A stretch of 64,000 nucleotides of DNA from Paraburkholderia bryophila (GTDB lineage: Bacteria; Pseudomonadota; Gammaproteobacteria; Burkholderiales; Burkholderiaceae), in NCBI RefSeq assembly GCF_003269035.1, contig NZ_QLTK01000004.1, positions 124,001 to 188,000 on the forward strand. The letters are read 5' to 3'. The notes beneath the pieces were generated by a model. The model made no database searches, had not been told where the DNA came from, and saw only the letters and a list, made by a program, of their open reading frames with translations. Shown here in pieces: positions 28,164 to 37,100 of this stretch (position 1 is its first letter; every line of letters begins with the position of its first letter). The position numbers were made by a program, and so were the translations under genes.

Positions 28164-29471
28164 TCACGACGGCGACACCAGCTTGAAATCCACCGGCGAA
28201 TCGATCTCGATCCGCTTCGGGTTCGCTTCGAGCCAACCGCTCTGCTGATCGCGTTTGAACACATACACCGTGCCGCTATTCTGATTACCGACGATCAGCC
28301 AGTTGCCGGTCGGATCGATCGCGAACTCGCGCGGCGATTTGCCCAGGCTCGACTGATGACCGATCTTCTTCAGATGCCCATTGGTCGGATCGACCGAGAA
28401 GATCACGATGTCGTTCGCGTCGCCGCGATTGGACGCGTACAGAAAGCGCCCATCCGGCGACAGATGGATCGCCGAGCCGCCCACCGCGCCCTTGAAGCCC
28501 GGCTCGGTCAGCGAAAGGGTTTGCACCTGCGTGAGCTTGCCGTCGTCGTAATTGAAGGTGCTGACCGTGCCCGCCAGTTCGCTCGTCAGATACGCCTGCT
28601 TGCCGTTGGCGCCGAACACCAGATGGCGCGGCCCGGTGCCCGCCTTCTCCTGCGTATAGCGCCAGTCGGTCGGGCCGAACAGGCCGCGGCTGCCGTCCGG
28701 CGTGTAACGGTACGCGTACAGCTTGTCGGCGCCGAGATCCTGCGCGAACAGATAGTGTCCGTCCGGCGAGAACACCGTGGAATGCACGTGCGAATTGTCC
28801 TGACGGCCCTTCACCGGACCGCCGCCTTCATGATGCACGGTCAGCACCGAGGCGCCGACCTGGCCGTCGTCCTGCAACGGGAACACCGCGAAGCTGCCGC
28901 CCGGGTCGGCCGCGACCGAGTAGTTCGCCGTCAGCAGATATTTGCCGTCCGGCGACAGGCTCAGATAGCACGGATCGTTGCCGTCCGAGGAAACCTTGTT
29001 GAGGAAGCTCAGCTGGCCGCTCGCGGCGTCGAAACGGAACGCGCTGATGCCGCCGCGCTGCGAAGCCGGACCGTTGTCGCCGGGCAATTCGTTGACTGCG
29101 TAGACGAAGCGGCGGTCGCGGCTCACCACCAGATACGAGGGGTTGACCGTTTGCGCGACCGAGACGCGCGTTGCCTCGCCCGTCTTCGTGTCGAAGCGAT
29201 AGACGTACACCCCCTGGCTCGTGCCGCCGGTGTAAGTACCGACCAGCATGTCGTAAACACCATCGGCCGCGACCGGGCCGGAATCTTGCGCAAACGCGTG
29301 CGTTGCAACAATCGAGACCATGAGCGCGAAACCTTTTATTATCGAGCGGGCGGAGCGCGACGGAGCAGGCCGCCCCGCGCGCCATGAAGTGGCTTGAGCC
29401 GCATGTGGCGCAGCGGCATGAAGATGAGAATCCGCGACGGCACGCTGAGCGGCCCGGTGACGACGAAGCAT
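28164..29471 (-). CDS. Secreted lactonase-family seven-bladed beta-propeller protein
   Basis: This 435-residue protein belongs to the lactonase (Pgl/YbhE, muconate cycloisomerase) family. It shows repeated propeller strands such as DMLVGTYTGGTSQGVYVYRF, ISAFRFDAASGQLSFLNKV, HSTVFSPDGHYLFAQDLGADK and HLSPDGRFLYASNRG. YbhE-type members hydrolyse 6-phosphogluconolactone in the cytoplasm. This one has a signal-like segment (SIIKGFALMVSIVATHAFA) and so is probably periplasmic, making that substrate doubtful. The ATG at 29471 has a perfect AGGAGG seven bases upstream, which fixes the start but leaves an unusually long 40-residue region before the hydrophobic core. Confidence 0.85.
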   Translation of the reverse strand: MLRRHRAAQRAVADSHLHAAAPHAAQATSWRAGRPAPSRSARSIIKGFALMVSIVATHAFAQDSGPVAADGVYDMLVGTYTGGTSQGVYVYRFDTKTGEATRVSVAQTVNPSYLVVSRDRRFVYAVNELPGDNGPASQRGGISAFRFDAASGQLSFLNKVSSDGNDPCYLSLSPDGKYLLTANYSVAADPGGSFAVFPLQDDGQVGASVLTVHHEGGGPVKGRQDNSHVHSTVFSPDGHYLFAQDLGADKLYAYRYTPDGSRGLFGPTDWRYTQEKAGTGPRHLVFGANGKQAYLTSELAGTVSTFNYDDGKLTQVQTLSLTEPGFKGAVGGSAIHLSPDGRFLYASNRGDANDIVIFSVDPTNGHLKKIGHQSSLGKSPREFAIDPTGNWLIVGNQNSGTVYVFKRDQQSGWLEANPKRIEIDSPVDFKLVSPS

Positions 29472-29720
29472 TGAGACCTCCTGGACATCGGTTATTCGGT
29501 GAATCGGTTGTAATGGTGTCTCTGGTCTGCCGCGCGATAGGTCGAGCGTTATTCTTGTCGGAGCAGTATAGAAGCGTTGTGTCGGATCATGCAGCGAATC
29601 CGGTCGGCCGGCAGGCTGCTGCTTGCGAAGCTGAACAGGTAAATAGTGTCCCGTCCGACGGGGCATTTTTTCAATCTCTTATTCAATCATTACTCACGCG
29701 TCTCACACTACGGAGTCTTC

Positions 29721-29873
29721 ATGAACGTCACACTCAGCCTGGGCCCGCTCGTTTCGTTGATCGCCGGCATTCTGATTCTCGTCATGCCGCGCCTGTTGAA
29801 CTACATCGTCGCGCTCTATCTGATCATCATCGGCATCATCGGGATCTTCGGCATGGGGTCGACGCATTTTTGA
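29721..29873 (+). CDS. DUF3096 small membrane protein
   Basis: This 50-residue, almost wholly hydrophobic protein begins MNVTLSLGPLVSLIAGILIL and continues MPRLLNYIVALYLIIIGIIGIFGMG. It forms two short transmembrane helices separated by Met-Pro-Arg. The pattern matches the DUF3096 family of small inner-membrane proteins with unknown function. GGAG lies six bases before the ATG. It is transcribed alone, divergent from the lactonase gene, and is followed by a hairpin at 29910-29944. Confidence 0.85.
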   Translation: MNVTLSLGPLVSLIAGILILVMPRLLNYIVALYLIIIGIIGIFGMGSTHF

Positions 29874-29909
29874 AACCGGCGGCAAGCCAGCGCCCCCTGG
29901 ACGCACGAA

Positions 29910-29944
29910 AACGCACGGCCGGCGCTTGAATCCGGTCGTGCGTT
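29910..29944. terminator. Probable bidirectional terminator hairpin
   Basis: The arms AACGCACGGCCGG (29910-29922) and CCGGTCGTGCGTT (29932-29944) pair over 13 bp with one wobble around a 9-base loop. Flanking bases give a short T-run on the leftward transcript. It lies between the convergent DUF3096 gene and the small gene ending at 30045. Confidence 0.65.
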
Positions 29945-30044
29945 GATTCAGGGTGAAGGGGTGCAGCGCGCAACTCGCGCATGCCTCGCGCGCGAGCGCG
30001 CTTCAGCGTGGGTTCGACGCGCGGCCGCCGGTCAAGGCCGACAG

Positions 30045-30290
30045 TCAGCCGTTCGAAAGCTGCTCGAGGCGCAGCCGCCCCTGCAACGACAATCCGCCGA
30101 CGGCATAATGGCCGTCACCGTGTTGATAGCGGCGAAAGCAGGCCCGTTCGACCAGAAACGCCATGGCCGTCAACATGCCGTTGCGGCTTAGGCCCAGCCG
30201 GCCGTGATCGAGAGGCAACATCGAATCGTCGGCCACTTTGCTCGCGGCCGAGAGTATGGTGATGCAATCGGTTTTCGACGGGTTCAGCAT
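30045..30290 (-). CDS. Small protein of unknown function
   Basis: This 81-residue protein begins MLNPSKTDCITILSAASKV and ends GLSLQGRLRLEQLSNG. It has no signal peptide or obvious membrane helix. The arrangement of a helical middle (NGMLTAMAFLVERACFRR) and a final strand-turn GLSLQGRLRLEQL looks like a compact DNA- or protein-binding fold, but I cannot name a family. GAGG precedes the ATG by nine bases, and a terminator hairpin lies beyond its stop. It is divergent from the GH15 gene. Confidence 0.55.
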   Translation of the reverse strand: MLNPSKTDCITILSAASKVADDSMLPLDHGRLGLSRNGMLTAMAFLVERACFRRYQHGDGHYAVGGLSLQGRLRLEQLSNG

Positions 30291-30520
30291 CGTTCGGATC
30301 CTCGGAAGCGGCGTCTCTATGCGCCATGGGCAAGGCCGATCACGATCCGGAGCGCTCCGGGCATCGGCTCGAGTTCCGATTGTAGGCAGGGATTTGACAA
30401 TTTACCAACCCGCGTTTCGCGGTATTGCCCGGTGAACCAAAGCGCATTAGGCGAGTCCGGTAATAACCACGACCTTGCGCACGGCGGTGCTCGCCGTGCG
30501 TCACTCTGACACGCTACTCC

Positions 30521-32401
30521 ATGCCCGCACTCATCGAAGACTATGCGCTTATCGGCGACGGCCACACGGCCGCGCTCGTCTCCCGCGACGGTTCCGTCGA
30601 CTGGCTCTGCTGGCCGCGTTTCGACTCCGGCGCCTGCTTCGCCGCCCTGCTCGGCACGCCCGACAACGGCCGCTGGCTGATCGCGCCGGTCACGGACGCC
30701 ACCCCAACCGTGACGCGCCAGTATCGCGGCGAAACGCTGATCCTCGAAACCGACATCGAAACGCCCGAGGGCGCCGTCACGCTGATCGACTTCATGCCGC
30801 CCGGCAACGGCTGGTCGGAGATGGTGCGCATCGTGGTCGGCAAACGCGGCAGCGTACGCATGAAGATGGAACTGGTGCTGCGCTTCGACTACGGCTTTTC
30901 CGTGCCGTGGGTGGATCGGCTGAAGCACGACAGCGGCATCAAGGCGATCGTCGGGCCGGACACCGCCGTGCTGCGCACGCCGGTCGAATTGCGCGGCGAG
31001 GAGATGAAAACCGTCGCCGAATTCACCGTGAACGCAGGCGAACGCGTACCGTTTTCGCTCGCCTACGCGCCCTCGCATCTGCGCATTCCACCCGCGCGCG
31101 ATCCGCATACGTCGCTCGCGCGCACCGAAAATCACTGGCTCGAATGGTCGGCGCGCGGCACCGTCGAAGGACGTTGGGCCGAGCCGATCCGCCGCTCGCT
31201 GATCACGTTGAAGGCGCTCGCCTACGAGCCGACCGGCGGCATCGTCGCCGCGCCCACCACCTCGCTGCCGGAACAGCTCGGCGGTACGCGCAACTGGGAC
31301 TACCGCTATTGCTGGCTGCGCGACGCCACCATCACGCTGCTCGCCATGATGCGCGGCGGCTATTTCGACGAAGCACGCGCATGGCGCAGCTGGCTCGGCC
31401 GCGTAATGGCCGGCGCGCCGGATCAATTGCAGATCATGTACGGCATTGCCGGCGAACGGCGGTTGCCCGAGTTCGAGATCGACTGGCTGCCGGGCTATCA
31501 GGACGCCAAGCCGGTGCGGATCGGCAACAACGCGGTCGGCCAGCGGCAGCTCGACGTGTATGGCGAGGTGATGAACGCGCTGCATCTGGCGCGCGTGGGC
31601 GGCCTGCAGGCGGACGACACCGCGTGGAACGTGCAGCGCGCGCTGCTGAGCCACCTCGACACGATCTGGCAGGAACCCGACGAAGGCATCTGGGAAACCC
31701 GCGGCGGCCGCCAGCATTTTACGTTCTCGAAGGTGATGGCGTGGGTCGCGTTCGACCGCGCGATCCGTTCGGCGGAGATGTTCAAACTCGACGGCCCGCT
31801 CGACGCCTGGCGCGCGACCCGCGCCACGATTCACGCGCAGGTCTGCGAACAGGCCTGGAACCCCACGCTCGACGCCTTCTCGCAGTCGTACGGCAGCGAT
31901 CAGCTCGACGCCAGCGTCCTGCTGATGCCGATGGTCGGCTTCCTGCCGCCCGACGATCCACGGGTCAAGGGCACGGTCGCGGCGATCGAAAAAAATCTGA
32001 TGCACGACGGCTTCGTGATGCGCTACCGCACCACCGAATTCGACGACGGTCTGCCGCCCGGCGAAGGCACGTTTCTCGCGTGCTCGTTCTGGATGGTGGA
32101 CAACCTGGCGCTGCAAGGCCGCCTCGACGAAGCGATCGCCATGTACGAGCGGCTGCTCGCGCTCGCCAACGACGTCGGCTTGCTCGCGGAAGAATACGAT
32201 CCGGCGACGAAACGCCTGGTCGGCAATTTCCCGCAGGCGTTTTCGCATGTGGCGCTGGTTCACACCGGCCTGAACCTGATGAAACACGAACAGCAGATGG
32301 CTCAGGCTACCGGCCAGCCGCCGCATAACGGCACCGGACAGTCGGAACTTGAGGCTGAGGCAAGCCCCGATAGCGGCGCAGCAGCATCGCCAGTAGCATG
32401 A
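30521..32401 (+). CDS. Glycoside hydrolase family 15 protein (glucoamylase/trehalase-like)
   Basis: This 626-residue enzyme has an N-terminal beta-sandwich domain starting MPALIEDYALIGDGHTAALV and an (alpha/alpha)6 barrel. The barrel contains GGTRNWDYRYCWLRDA, PDEGIWETRGG (likely acid Glu392) and LAEEYDP (likely base Glu557 or Glu558). This architecture is shared by bacterial glucoamylases and GH15 trehalases, which invert glucose linkages in starch-like glucans or trehalose. No signal peptide is present, so the substrate should be intracellular, such as trehalose or glycogen-derived glucan. It precedes phaZ by 181 bases on the same strand, which may link sugar and PHB storage metabolism, though the spacer suggests separate promoters. 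Confidence 0.88.
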   Translation: MPALIEDYALIGDGHTAALVSRDGSVDWLCWPRFDSGACFAALLGTPDNGRWLIAPVTDATPTVTRQYRGETLILETDIETPEGAVTLIDFMPPGNGWSEMVRIVVGKRGSVRMKMELVLRFDYGFSVPWVDRLKHDSGIKAIVGPDTAVLRTPVELRGEEMKTVAEFTVNAGERVPFSLAYAPSHLRIPPARDPHTSLARTENHWLEWSARGTVEGRWAEPIRRSLITLKALAYEPTGGIVAAPTTSLPEQLGGTRNWDYRYCWLRDATITLLAMMRGGYFDEARAWRSWLGRVMAGAPDQLQIMYGIAGERRLPEFEIDWLPGYQDAKPVRIGNNAVGQRQLDVYGEVMNALHLARVGGLQADDTAWNVQRALLSHLDTIWQEPDEGIWETRGGRQHFTFSKVMAWVAFDRAIRSAEMFKLDGPLDAWRATRATIHAQVCEQAWNPTLDAFSQSYGSDQLDASVLLMPMVGFLPPDDPRVKGTVAAIEKNLMHDGFVMRYRTTEFDDGLPPGEGTFLACSFWMVDNLALQGRLDEAIAMYERLLALANDVGLLAEEYDPATKRLVGNFPQAFSHVALVHTGLNLMKHEQQMAQATGQPPHNGTGQSELEAEASPDSGAAASPVA

Positions 32402-32414
32402 TTCAATGACAGTT

Positions 32415-32448
32415 TGCGTGCATGCAGTACGCAAATTGCTGCATTGCA
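32415..32448. promoter_or_regulatory. TGC/GCA palindrome cluster upstream of phaZ
   Basis: Three overlapping or adjacent short palindromic elements lie about 135-170 bases before phaZ. They are TGCGT..ACGCA (32415-32433), GCAAATTGC (32431-32439) and TGCATTGCA (32440-32448). PHA-responsive PhaR repressors in several proteobacteria bind TGC/GCA-type repeats, so this is a candidate PhaR site. That is inference from motif style only. Confidence 0.35.
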
Positions 32449-32582
32449 CAAGTAGGCGTTGTTCGATATGATCGGACAGATTGTTGGCCGAAAATCAATG
32501 CGCCCACAACCAATTTGGCCCGCCACAACGCCCTACGCGTGTTTGCGAAGCCCCATGCGAACCGCCTTGAAACGGAGCACCT

Positions 32583-33860
32583 ATGCTCTACCAATTGCAC
32601 GAATTCCAGCGGGCGATGTTGAGCCCTCTCACCGCCTGGGCCCAGGCCGCTTCCAAATCATTCGCGAATCCCGCCAGCCCGCTAGCTTATGTGCCCGGCG
32701 CCACGCGCCTCTCGGCCGGTTACGAACTGCTCTACCGGCTCGGCAAGGATTACGAAAAGCCTGAGTTCAACCTTCATCAGATTGTCAAAGACGGTCACAA
32801 CATTCCGATCATCGAACAAGCGATCATCGAAAAACCGTTTTGCCGCCTGATGCGCTTCAAGCGTTTCGCGGACGACAGCGACGCTGTTACCCAATTGAAA
32901 GACGAGCCGGTCGTGCTGGTGTGCGCGCCGTTGTCGGGCCACCACGCCACGCTGCTGCGCGATACCGTGCGCACGTTGTTGCAGGACCACAAGGTCTACC
33001 TGACCGACTGGATCGATGCCCGCATGGTGCCGCTCGAAGCCGGCGAATTCCGTCTGGACGATTACGTCGCGTACATTCAGGAATTCATCCGCCACATCGG
33101 CGCGAAGAATCTGCACGTCATTTCGGTATGCCAGCCTACGGTGCCGGTGCTCGCCGCCATTTCGCTGATGGCGAGCCGCGGCGAAGACACGCCGCGTACC
33201 ATGACGATGATGGGCGGCCCGATCGACGCGCGTAAGAGCCCGACCTCGGTCAACTCGCTCGCCACGCAGCACTCGCACCAATGGTTCGAGAACAACGTGA
33301 TCTTCACGGTGCCGCCGAATTATCCGGGCGTGGGCCGTAAGGTTTACCCGGGCTTTCTGCAGCACACCGGTTTCGTCGCGATGAATCCGGAACGTCACGC
33401 GGCTTCGCACTGGGACTTCTACCAGAGCCTGCTGCGCGGCGACGAAGACGACGCGGAAGCGCATCGCCGTTTCTACGACGAGTACAACGCCGTGCTCGAC
33501 ATGGACGCCGATTACTATCTCGACACGATCCGCGTGGTGTTCCAGGACTTCAATCTGGCCGAAGGCACGTGGGACGTATCCGGTGAACGTGTGCGTCCGC
33601 AGGACATCACGAAGACCGCGCTGTTCACCATCGAAGGCGAGCTCGACGATATTTCCGGCGACGGCCAGACCTATGCCGCGCACGATCTCTGCACCGGCAT
33701 TCCGGAGAAGGACAAGCGTCACTTCACGGCGGAAAAGTGCGGACACTACGGCATTTTCTCGGGGCGCCGCTGGCGCACCATCATCTATCCGCAGCTGCGC
33801 GACTTTATCCTCGAGCACAATAAGGTGGCGAAGGTCGTGAAGGAAAAAGTCGAAGCCTGA
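32583..33860 (+). CDS. phaZ: Intracellular polyhydroxyalkanoate depolymerase
   Basis: This 425-residue PhaZ a1-type enzyme mobilises stored PHB granules. It begins MLYQLHEFQRAMLSPL. The catalytic residues sit at Cys183 (SVCQPT in place of a lipase box), Asp355 and His388 (CGHYG), the same numbering I know for Ralstonia eutropha PhaZ1. There is no signal peptide, as expected for granule-bound cytoplasmic depolymerases. The start has GGAG about seven bases upstream. It is followed by a UUCG-loop terminator at 33894-33919. The GH15 gene lies upstream, and a palindrome cluster in the spacer could mediate control. Confidence 0.95.
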   Translation: MLYQLHEFQRAMLSPLTAWAQAASKSFANPASPLAYVPGATRLSAGYELLYRLGKDYEKPEFNLHQIVKDGHNIPIIEQAIIEKPFCRLMRFKRFADDSDAVTQLKDEPVVLVCAPLSGHHATLLRDTVRTLLQDHKVYLTDWIDARMVPLEAGEFRLDDYVAYIQEFIRHIGAKNLHVISVCQPTVPVLAAISLMASRGEDTPRTMTMMGGPIDARKSPTSVNSLATQHSHQWFENNVIFTVPPNYPGVGRKVYPGFLQHTGFVAMNPERHAASHWDFYQSLLRGDEDDAEAHRRFYDEYNAVLDMDADYYLDTIRVVFQDFNLAEGTWDVSGERVRPQDITKTALFTIEGELDDISGDGQTYAAHDLCTGIPEKDKRHFTAEKCGHYGIFSGRRWRTIIYPQLRDFILEHNKVAKVVKEKVEA

Positions 33861-33893
33861 CTGGCCTGCAACACCCAGCGCGCGCAGTGACTC

Positions 33894-33919
33894 ACAACGG
33901 CCTCTTCGGAGGCCGTTGT
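33894..33919. terminator. UUCG-tetraloop hairpin between phaZ and tetR
   Basis: An 11-bp perfect stem (33894-33904 with 33909-33919) closes a TTCG tetraloop. It lies 33 bases after phaZ and 91 bases from the convergent regulator's stop. The stable tetraloop and location support a bidirectional terminator, although the T-run is short. Confidence 0.8.
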
Positions 33920-34010
33920 CGTTAGTGAAACCGGCAAGCGATGGCGCGAATACGACGGTTAGGAATACCGCGCGAATAACGCGGCATTCCGCTCAGCGCG
34001 ATATTCGCCG

Positions 34011-34643
34011 CTACTTTCGCAACAGATACGCGAGCAGCAACTCGGTGTTCATCTGAATCACTTCGCTGCGTTCGGCCGCACTGCTGAAATCGCGGCCAAG
34101 GGTGGCTTCGAGCGTGAAGCGGTTCGACACGATGTAATAACCCATGCCGGACAGCGTCACATAGAAGCGCAACGGATCGACGTTGGTGCGAAACAGTCCC
34201 GCGCGTTGACCCCGCTCGAGAATGCCGCCGAGCGTGGCGACGATCGGCGAGATCATTTCGCGGATGCGTGTCGACTTCTGCATGTAGCGTGCTTCATGCA
34301 GATTTTCGTTGTTGATGAGACGCAGCAGTTCGGGATGATCGCGGTAGTAATCCCAAACAAAATGCGCGAGCCGCGTGACCGCCTCGACCGGCGCGATGCC
34401 GGCCAGTTCGAGCGTGCGTTCCGCTTCGTTGAGCGCGCTGAACGCGTGCTCGAGTACCGCAGTAAAAAGCTGCTCCTTGCTACCGAAGTAGTAATAGAGC
34501 ATGCGTTCATTCGTCTCCGCGCGGCGGGCGATCTGATCGACGCGCGCGCCGAATAGCCCACCATTTGCAAACTCTTCGGCCGCCGCAAGCAGAATGCGGC
34601 GCCGCGTGCCTTCAGGATCTCTTTTGATTTTCGGCTGATTCAT
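34011..34643 (-). CDS. TetR-family transcriptional regulator (RutR/YcdC-like C-terminal domain)
   Basis: This 210-residue repressor has the TetR helix-turn-helix in its first 60 residues (RRRILLAAAEEFANGGLFGARVDQIARRA followed by LYYYFGSKEQLF). The C-terminal ligand domain resembles the RutR-type group, with LRFYVTLSGMGYYIVSNRF. The ligand is unknown. The ATG at 34643 is where the TetR similarity starts. It lies back to back with rsxB (229 bases between starts) and tail to tail with phaZ, so possible targets include itself and rsxB, but nothing in the sequence proves this. Confidence 0.88.
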   Translation of the reverse strand: MNQPKIKRDPEGTRRRILLAAAEEFANGGLFGARVDQIARRAETNERMLYYYFGSKEQLFTAVLEHAFSALNEAERTLELAGIAPVEAVTRLAHFVWDYYRDHPELLRLINNENLHEARYMQKSTRIREMISPIVATLGGILERGQRAGLFRTNVDPLRFYVTLSGMGYYIVSNRFTLEATLGRDFSSAAERSEVIQMNTELLLAYLLRK

Positions 34644-34872
34644 GGTGGCATCATCTTCGTGAGCCGCGTTATCCGGATCGCGCCGCCGGTCTCTCCTCGG
34701 ACCTTGCACCGACAGCGTTGAACGGGCGCGCCATGGTTGGGGGACACCCTTCTGCGGTCTTTCGAAAAAGCGCTTCGATTATGGCACATGGATTGCGGAT
34801 GGCAATTGGGGAAATCGGCGATAATGTGCTATTTAGTTCAAGCTGTGCGGCCGCAAGCCAAGCCCCAACGTC

Positions 34873-35784
34873 GTGACCGTGACAGACAATAAAACACTCG
34901 CAGATCGCATTGAAGATCTGCTCCCCCAGACGCAATGCACGAAGTGCGGTTACCCCGCGTGCCGGCCTTATGCCGAAGCCGTCGCGAGCGGCGAAGCCCT
35001 CTATAACCAGTGCCCGCCGGGCGGTGCCGAAGGCGTCGCGCGTCTCGCTGCGTTGCTCGGCAAGCCGGTGCTCGCGCTCAATTCCGCCAACGGCGCCGAA
35101 AGGCCCCGGCCGTTGGCGGTTATCGACGAACAGGTTTGCATCGGCTGCACGTTGTGCATGCAGGCGTGTCCGGTGGACGCGATAGTTGGCGCACCGAAAC
35201 AGATGCATACGGTAATCGCCGATCGCTGCACCGGCTGCGATCTGTGCGTGCCGCCCTGCCCGGTCGACTGTATCGCGCTACCGCCGGTCACCGGTGCGGC
35301 AACCGGTTGGGACGCGTGGAGCCAAAGCCAGGCCGACGCGGCGCGCGAGCAACATAACCGGCGTGAAGGGCGCCTTGCGCGCGAACGCGAAGCCGCCGAG
35401 GCGCGTGCTGCAGCGCGGCGAGCCGGCAGCGGCGCCCCTGCCGCAGCGGCACAAACAGCCCAAACGATCGAAGCCGGCGCGACGGCTGCACCGGCGGCCG
35501 CCGCCGTGGAAGACGCCGACGCGAAGAAACGCGCGATCATTCAGGCCGCGCTCGAACGCGCTCGCAAGAAGAAAGAAGAATTGGCGGCCAAGGGACAGGG
35601 ACCGCTGAACACCGAGCAGGTCAGCGCGGACGTGCAAGCGCAGATCGACGCCGCCGAAGCACGCCGCCGCCGTCTCGCACTCGCCGCAGGCAATGCCGGC
35701 GCCGGCCAGAGCGACGACAGCTCGGCCAACACCACCCCCGCCGGCGCCGCCGCCAAAACCGGCCCGTCGTCCAAGCCGCACTAA
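34873..35784 (+). CDS. rsxB: RnfB/RsxB-like iron-sulfur protein, soluble form
   Basis: This 303-residue protein has the RnfB Fe-S domain with Cys22, Cys25, Cys30 and Cys47. Two ferredoxin clusters follow (Cys89/92/95/99 and Cys119/122/125/129) in [13 protein letters not shown] and [13 protein letters not shown] 150-residue Ala/Arg/Glu-rich, partly coiled-coil tail follows. Classical RnfB has an N-terminal membrane helix and acts with RnfACDGE in ion-coupled electron transport; here the membrane helix and all other rnf genes are missing. It probably delivers electrons as a soluble ferredoxin-like protein. The start codon is GTG at 34873 with little Shine-Dalgarno; GTG 34879 is an alternative. 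It is followed 29 bases later by nth, as in many betaproteobacteria. Confidence 0.88.
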   Translation: MTVTDNKTLADRIEDLLPQTQCTKCGYPACRPYAEAVASGEALYNQCPPGGAEGVARLAALLGKPVLALNSANGAERPRPLAVIDEQVCIGCTLCMQACPVDAIVGAPKQMHTVIADRCTGCDLCVPPCPVDCIALPPVTGAATGWDAWSQSQADAAREQHNRREGRLAREREAAEARAAARRAGSGAPAAAAQTAQTIEAGATAAPAAAAVEDADAKKRAIIQAALERARKKKEELAAKGQGPLNTEQVSADVQAQIDAAEARRRRLALAAGNAGAGQSDDSSANTTPAGAAAKTGPSSKPH

Positions 35785-35813
35785 CAGCCCCCGCACCCGC
35801 ACGCTCACTCAGC

Positions 35814-36458
35814 ATGAACGCGAACAAACGCCGCGCCATCTACGAAACGCTTCAGAGTCTCAACCCGCATCCGACCACCGAGCTCGAGTACACCTCGCCG
35901 TTCGAACTGCTGATTGCCGTGCTGCTGTCCGCACAGGCAACCGACGTGTCGGTCAACAAGGCGATGCGCAAGATGTTTCCGGTCGCGAACACGCCGCAGC
36001 AGGTGTTCGATCTCGGCGAGGAAGGCGTGACCGGGTATATCAAGACCATCGGCCTGTACCGGACCAAGGCAAAGAACGTCATCGCGACCTGCCGGATTCT
36101 GCTCGACCAGTACGGCGGCGGAGTGCCCGAAGATCGCGAGGCGCTCGAAAGCCTGCCGGGTGTCGGCCGCAAGACCGCCAACGTCATTCTGAATACCGCG
36201 TTCGGTCATCCGACCATCGCCGTGGACACGCACATCTTTCGGGTTGCCAATCGAACCGGCCTGGCGCCCGGCAAAGACGTGCGCACGGTCGAAGCGGCGC
36301 TGGAGAAATTCACGCCCGCCGAGTTCAGGCAGGACGCGCACCACTGGCTGATCCTGCACGGCCGGTATGTGTGCAAGGCGCGCAAGCCGGAATGCTGGCA
36401 TTGCGTGATCGAACCGCTCTGCGAGTTCCGGCCGAAGACACCGCCGCCGGATCTATGA
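35814..36458 (+). CDS. nth: Endonuclease III (DNA glycosylase/AP lyase)
   Basis: This 214-residue base-excision repair enzyme removes oxidised pyrimidines and nicks at abasic sites. The helix-hairpin-helix LPGVGRKTANVI contains catalytic Lys120, and Asp138 is in VDTHIFR. The C-terminal [4Fe-4S] cluster is Cys187/194/197/203 (C-x6-C-x2-C-x5-C). These positions equal the E. coli numbering as I know it. It is downstream of rsxB, and both proteins carry Fe-S clusters. RsxB homologues also help reset the SoxR cluster in E. coli, so a redox link to Nth is conceivable but unproven. Confidence 0.97.
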   Translation: MNANKRRAIYETLQSLNPHPTTELEYTSPFELLIAVLLSAQATDVSVNKAMRKMFPVANTPQQVFDLGEEGVTGYIKTIGLYRTKAKNVIATCRILLDQYGGGVPEDREALESLPGVGRKTANVILNTAFGHPTIAVDTHIFRVANRTGLAPGKDVRTVEAALEKFTPAEFRQDAHHWLILHGRYVCKARKPECWHCVIEPLCEFRPKTPPPDL

Positions 36459-36558
36459 GCGCCCGCCCGGCGGGGCGCCCGGTCCCGGCGTAAAATGTTG
36501 CGCTTCACGGGCGGCTCGCCGCCCCACATAACGCCTCACCCACAGCACCGGTCCCACG

Positions 36559-36993
36559 ATGTTCAATCCCAGCCGCGACGAAGTCCGCCTCTTTTTCACC
36601 GACACCTGGCGCAAGCAGCGCCAAGGCGAAATTCTGACGCCGCTGGAGGCGATCGCCGCCGACTGGATCGTCGAGCACCCCGAATACCACGCCGACCTCA
36701 CCGACGGCGACGCCGCGCAAGCCCAGGACTACTCGCCCGAGCGCGGCCAGACCAATCCGTTCCTGCATCTGTCCATGCATCTGGCGATCACCGAACAGTT
36801 GTCGATCGACCAGCCGCCCGGCATTCGCGCGGCGCACGAGCGGCTCGCAGCGCGGCTCGGCTCGACCCACGAGGCGCAGCACGCGATCATGGACTGCCTC
36901 GGCGAGACCATCTGGGAAGCACAGCGCACCGGCACACCGCCGGACACGGACGCGTATCTGCAGCGTATCGAGCGGCGCGCCACTCGCGACTGA
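36559..36993 (+). CDS. DUF1841 family protein
   Basis: This 144-residue protein begins MFNPSRDEVRLFFTDTW and contains NPFLHLSMHLAITEQLSIDQPPGI, a strongly conserved DUF1841 segment. The family is small, cytoplasmic and of unknown function, mainly in beta- and gammaproteobacteria, often near nth as here. Its His/Asp/Glu-rich core might bind metal, though no motif proves it. The 100-base gap from nth may still allow cotranscription. A strong bidirectional terminator follows at 37024-37061. Confidence 0.88.
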   Translation: MFNPSRDEVRLFFTDTWRKQRQGEILTPLEAIAADWIVEHPEYHADLTDGDAAQAQDYSPERGQTNPFLHLSMHLAITEQLSIDQPPGIRAAHERLAARLGSTHEAQHAIMDCLGETIWEAQRTGTPPDTDAYLQRIERRATRD

Positions 36994-37023
36994 CGTCCGA
37001 GACAAACCCAAAACCGACGCCCC

Positions 37024-37061
37024 AAAAGCAAACACCCCGCCGAAGCGGGGTGTTTGCTTTT
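37024..37061. terminator. Bidirectional terminator between DUF1841 and the cytochrome genes
   Basis: A 17-bp perfect stem closes a CGAA tetraloop (left arm 37024-37040, right arm 37045-37061). Terminal AAAA/TTTT provide T-runs on both strands. It ends transcription of the rightward rsxB-nth-DUF1841 genes and the leftward cytochrome pair. Confidence 0.93.
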
Positions 37062-37100
37062 CGATCCGGAAGCCGTAGCGCAACCAGCCGGACGCGCTGC

